Shown here piece by piece: positions 62,454 through 64,000 of a stretch of DNA of 64,000 nucleotides; position 1 is the first letter of the stretch; each line of letters opens with the position of its first letter. Position numbers and translations under genes: made by a program. The DNA is taken from contig NC_066301.1 in NCBI RefSeq assembly GCF_905404315.1, forward strand, positions 4,340,001 through 4,404,000. The letters run 5' to 3'. This DNA comes from Leptidea sinapis. Its lineage: Eukaryota; Arthropoda; Insecta; Lepidoptera; Pieridae. Under the pieces are notes generated by a model. That model was not told the DNA's origin. It ran no database searches and worked only from the letters and a program-made list of their open reading frames with translations.

Positions 62454-63223
62454 TAATAATAATAATAAAGCCTTTATTAATGATTTTCCATTTGATTTCT
62501 ACATTTTAGTGTTAGTATGTTAGTACGGTTAGTCGACAAACATGATTATTTTATTATTAACTTTTATGTTAGTAAGTTATAATGCATGCACTATGTTAGT
62601 TTTCTTGATTATTTTCAAATGGATCCCAGTTGGGTAAAGGCCTCCTCCATTCCTTTCTATTTTTTTCTTTTTCGAGCCAATTAGTTCCGCCAGTCTCTCT
62701 TATCTCATCGGTCCACCTTTTATGTGGTCTGCCCACATTTCTCTTTCCTACAGGTCCCTTCCATGTTGTGGTCTGAATGGTCCATCTAGCGTCTGTTAGT
62801 CTGGAAATGTGTCCGGCCCATTGCCACTTTAATTTTAATGCTTGATTTAAGGCATCAGTTAATTTTGTTTTCTTCCTTATCTTCTGGCTATGTATCTTAT
62901 TAATTTTTCTTAATTTAAGCATGCTTCTTTCCATTCCGCGCTGACATGTCCTAATTAAGTGTTGTATTTTCTTCGTAAACACCCATGTTTGGCAGCCATA
63001 TAACAAAGTTGGATGAACACAGGATTCCATTACCGTTTTTTTGAATTCCAAGCTGTAGTTTCCTTTTAAAATTTCCTTCTGGCTCCAATATTTTTTCCAG
63101 GCTAGATTTATTCGTCGGTTTATTTCCTCTTCATGACTTATTTTATTGAAGGATATCAGCTTTCCTAGGTATATATATTCATTCACAAAGTCAAGTGTTT
63201 GTGATCCGGCGCTTATTGGTACT
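62454..63223 (-). mobile_element. 5'-truncated RTE LINE insertion, 14-bp duplication
   Basis: GCAATTTTTACTTA stands at both edges (62440-62453 and 63224-63237). The insert is 770 bp with its (TAA/TTA)n tail at the left, so it lies on the minus strand. Confidence 0.95.
62596..63223 (-). pseudogene. RTE reverse transcriptase C-terminus, open frame
   Basis: The frame is open through the insert edge: SAGSQTLDFVNEYIYLGKLI, SFNKISHEEEINRRINLAWK, KYWSQKEIL, KTVMESCVHPTLLYGCQTWV, RGMERSMLKLRKINKIHSQK, LKLKWQWAGHISRLTDARWT, then GKRNVGRPHKRWTDEIRETG and a stop at 62596. YxYLG, EIxRRI, LYGCQTW, MERSML, KWxWAGHI and RPxxRW are the ordered post-RT motifs of RTE-type elements. The palm with YxDD was never copied. 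About 205 codons without a stop mark a recent insertion. Confidence 0.93.
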
Positions 63224-63237
63224 GCAATTTTTACTTA

Positions 63238-63521
63238 ATAATAATTAATTACTTTCACTGCTACATGAATAAATAAGAATATCTCAGTAAGGTATTAAAT
63301 ACTCGAGGTATTCAATTTTTTTTTAAATAAATAGTTTTCGAAACCGTCATTCCATACCGAAAACTGTTTACGTTTTGATTTTAGTTAGCACGTGGCAGTG
63401 CCACTCTGAATACTTATGTATATCGTGTAACGGTCCCAAATCTGACACTCTCGTGTATCGCTTAAATGTGTCGCTTAGTTCGAGTAGATACCCCGCGCGG
63501 TGAGTGGCCCGAAAGTCCGTA
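63238..63521. other. Spacer
   Basis: Nothing recognised; GTGGCAGTGCCAC at about 63391 is a short palindrome. Confidence 0.4.
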
Positions 63522-63524
63522 TAA

Positions 63525-63740
63525 GGCCCGGTATCCACCAAAGCAGAGAGGAGATGAGATTTATTTTGAAGACCAATCAGATTTTGTTATTTCCACATCT
63601 CCTCTCCGCTTAGCTTCGCTCGTGCGCTTTGCGTTCCTATAAACACAGCTCACATCTCCTCTCCGCTCTGGTGGAAATAACCTGACAGCTTCGCGGCTTA
63701 TCTCCTCTCGTCTCCTATCCGCTTTGGTGGATATCGGGCC
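63525..63740. mobile_element. Harbinger-like MITE, 216 bp, TAA duplication
   Basis: The left end GGCCCGGTATCCACCAAAGC and right end (other strand) GGCCCGATATCCACCAAAGC differ at one base of 20, with AGGAGA-rich subterminal sequence also mirrored. TAA lies outside each end (63522-63524 and 63741-63743). The inside repeats ACATCTCCTCTCCGCT twice. No coding. Confidence 0.9.
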
Positions 63741-63743
63741 TAA

Positions 63744-64000
63744 AAGCTTCGCTTTGATAGTTATTATGTTTAATATAGATTCTTTGATTATTATACATAC
63801 CTACTCTTTGTCACTTCTCTATTCTTGGTCTATTCTATGAAGTTCATTTATCAAACGGCTGTCATCGTTCTAACAATTTAATTTACGTTATCATTAAAGC
63901 TTGTTTAGCTACGCAAAGGTTTCGTATCCGCGTGTGGGCTGTCCTTTCAAGGGCAGCCAAGAGATCCGTGAGAGGTGCGGCTACTAAGCCTTCTTAATTT
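63744..64000. other. Window end, nothing recognised
   Basis: A GC-richer end (GTGTGGGCTGTCCTTTCAAG) has no feature I can support. Confidence 0.35.

Noticed and set aside
1..64000. CRISPR array, bacterial operon or phage
   Set aside because: No regularly spaced repeats; the repeats present are dispersed eukaryotic transposons, and no long intact prokaryotic-type genes exist.

Overview
This window looks like gene-poor nuclear DNA from an insect, most likely a moth or butterfly (Lepidoptera). The case rests on the AT-rich composition, the absence of any bacterial-type operon or long intact reading frame, and the dense mix of degraded transposons. That mix includes short Helitrons with CTAG ends, 5'-truncated RTE and jockey/CR1-type LINEs with simple-sequence tails, tRNA-derived SINEs, mariner relics, and hAT- and Harbinger-like MITEs. 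Family assignments come from motifs I recognise by eye; no database was searched.

Layout. 1-7 kb: a Helitron, a SINE caught in a 284-bp tandem duplication, a MITE, a broken mariner transposase, an unnamed repeat (R) and a THAP-like start. 7-15 kb: repeat A copies, a tandem tRNA-SINE dimer, a Helitron, two copies of one MITE and LINE 3' ends. 15-22 kb: an hAT MITE with target duplication, several LINE B 3' ends in both orientations, a tRNA-Leu-like relic and the best host-gene candidate, a 121-bp exon-like block on the minus strand at 18085-18205. 22-36 kb: more repeat A, a second copy of repeat R invaded by a mariner, RTE fragments and a second type of THAP-like start. 36-41.4 kb: LINE 3' ends, an RTE insertion with a 13-bp target duplication, and a decayed LINE carrying two adjacent perfect 18-bp hairpins with identical CCCA loops. 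41.4-44.7 kb: almost featureless. 44.7-52 kb: LINE C-termini, including one LINE inserted in another. 52-64 kb: THAP-type repeat, SINE and Helitron copies, several inverted-repeat elements, a third mariner relic, an RTE insertion with a 14-bp target duplication and a Harbinger-like MITE.

The coding-like frames are pieces of transposon proteins (reverse transcriptase C-termini, RNase H, mariner transposase), nearly all 5'-truncated or frameshifted. I see no intact host gene and no autonomous element, so these sequences do not form a pathway. The window reads as intergenic or large-intron DNA that has accumulated layered insertions. Repeat letters (A, B, C, D, E, R, S1, S2, T, U, V, W) are my own labels, used consistently below.
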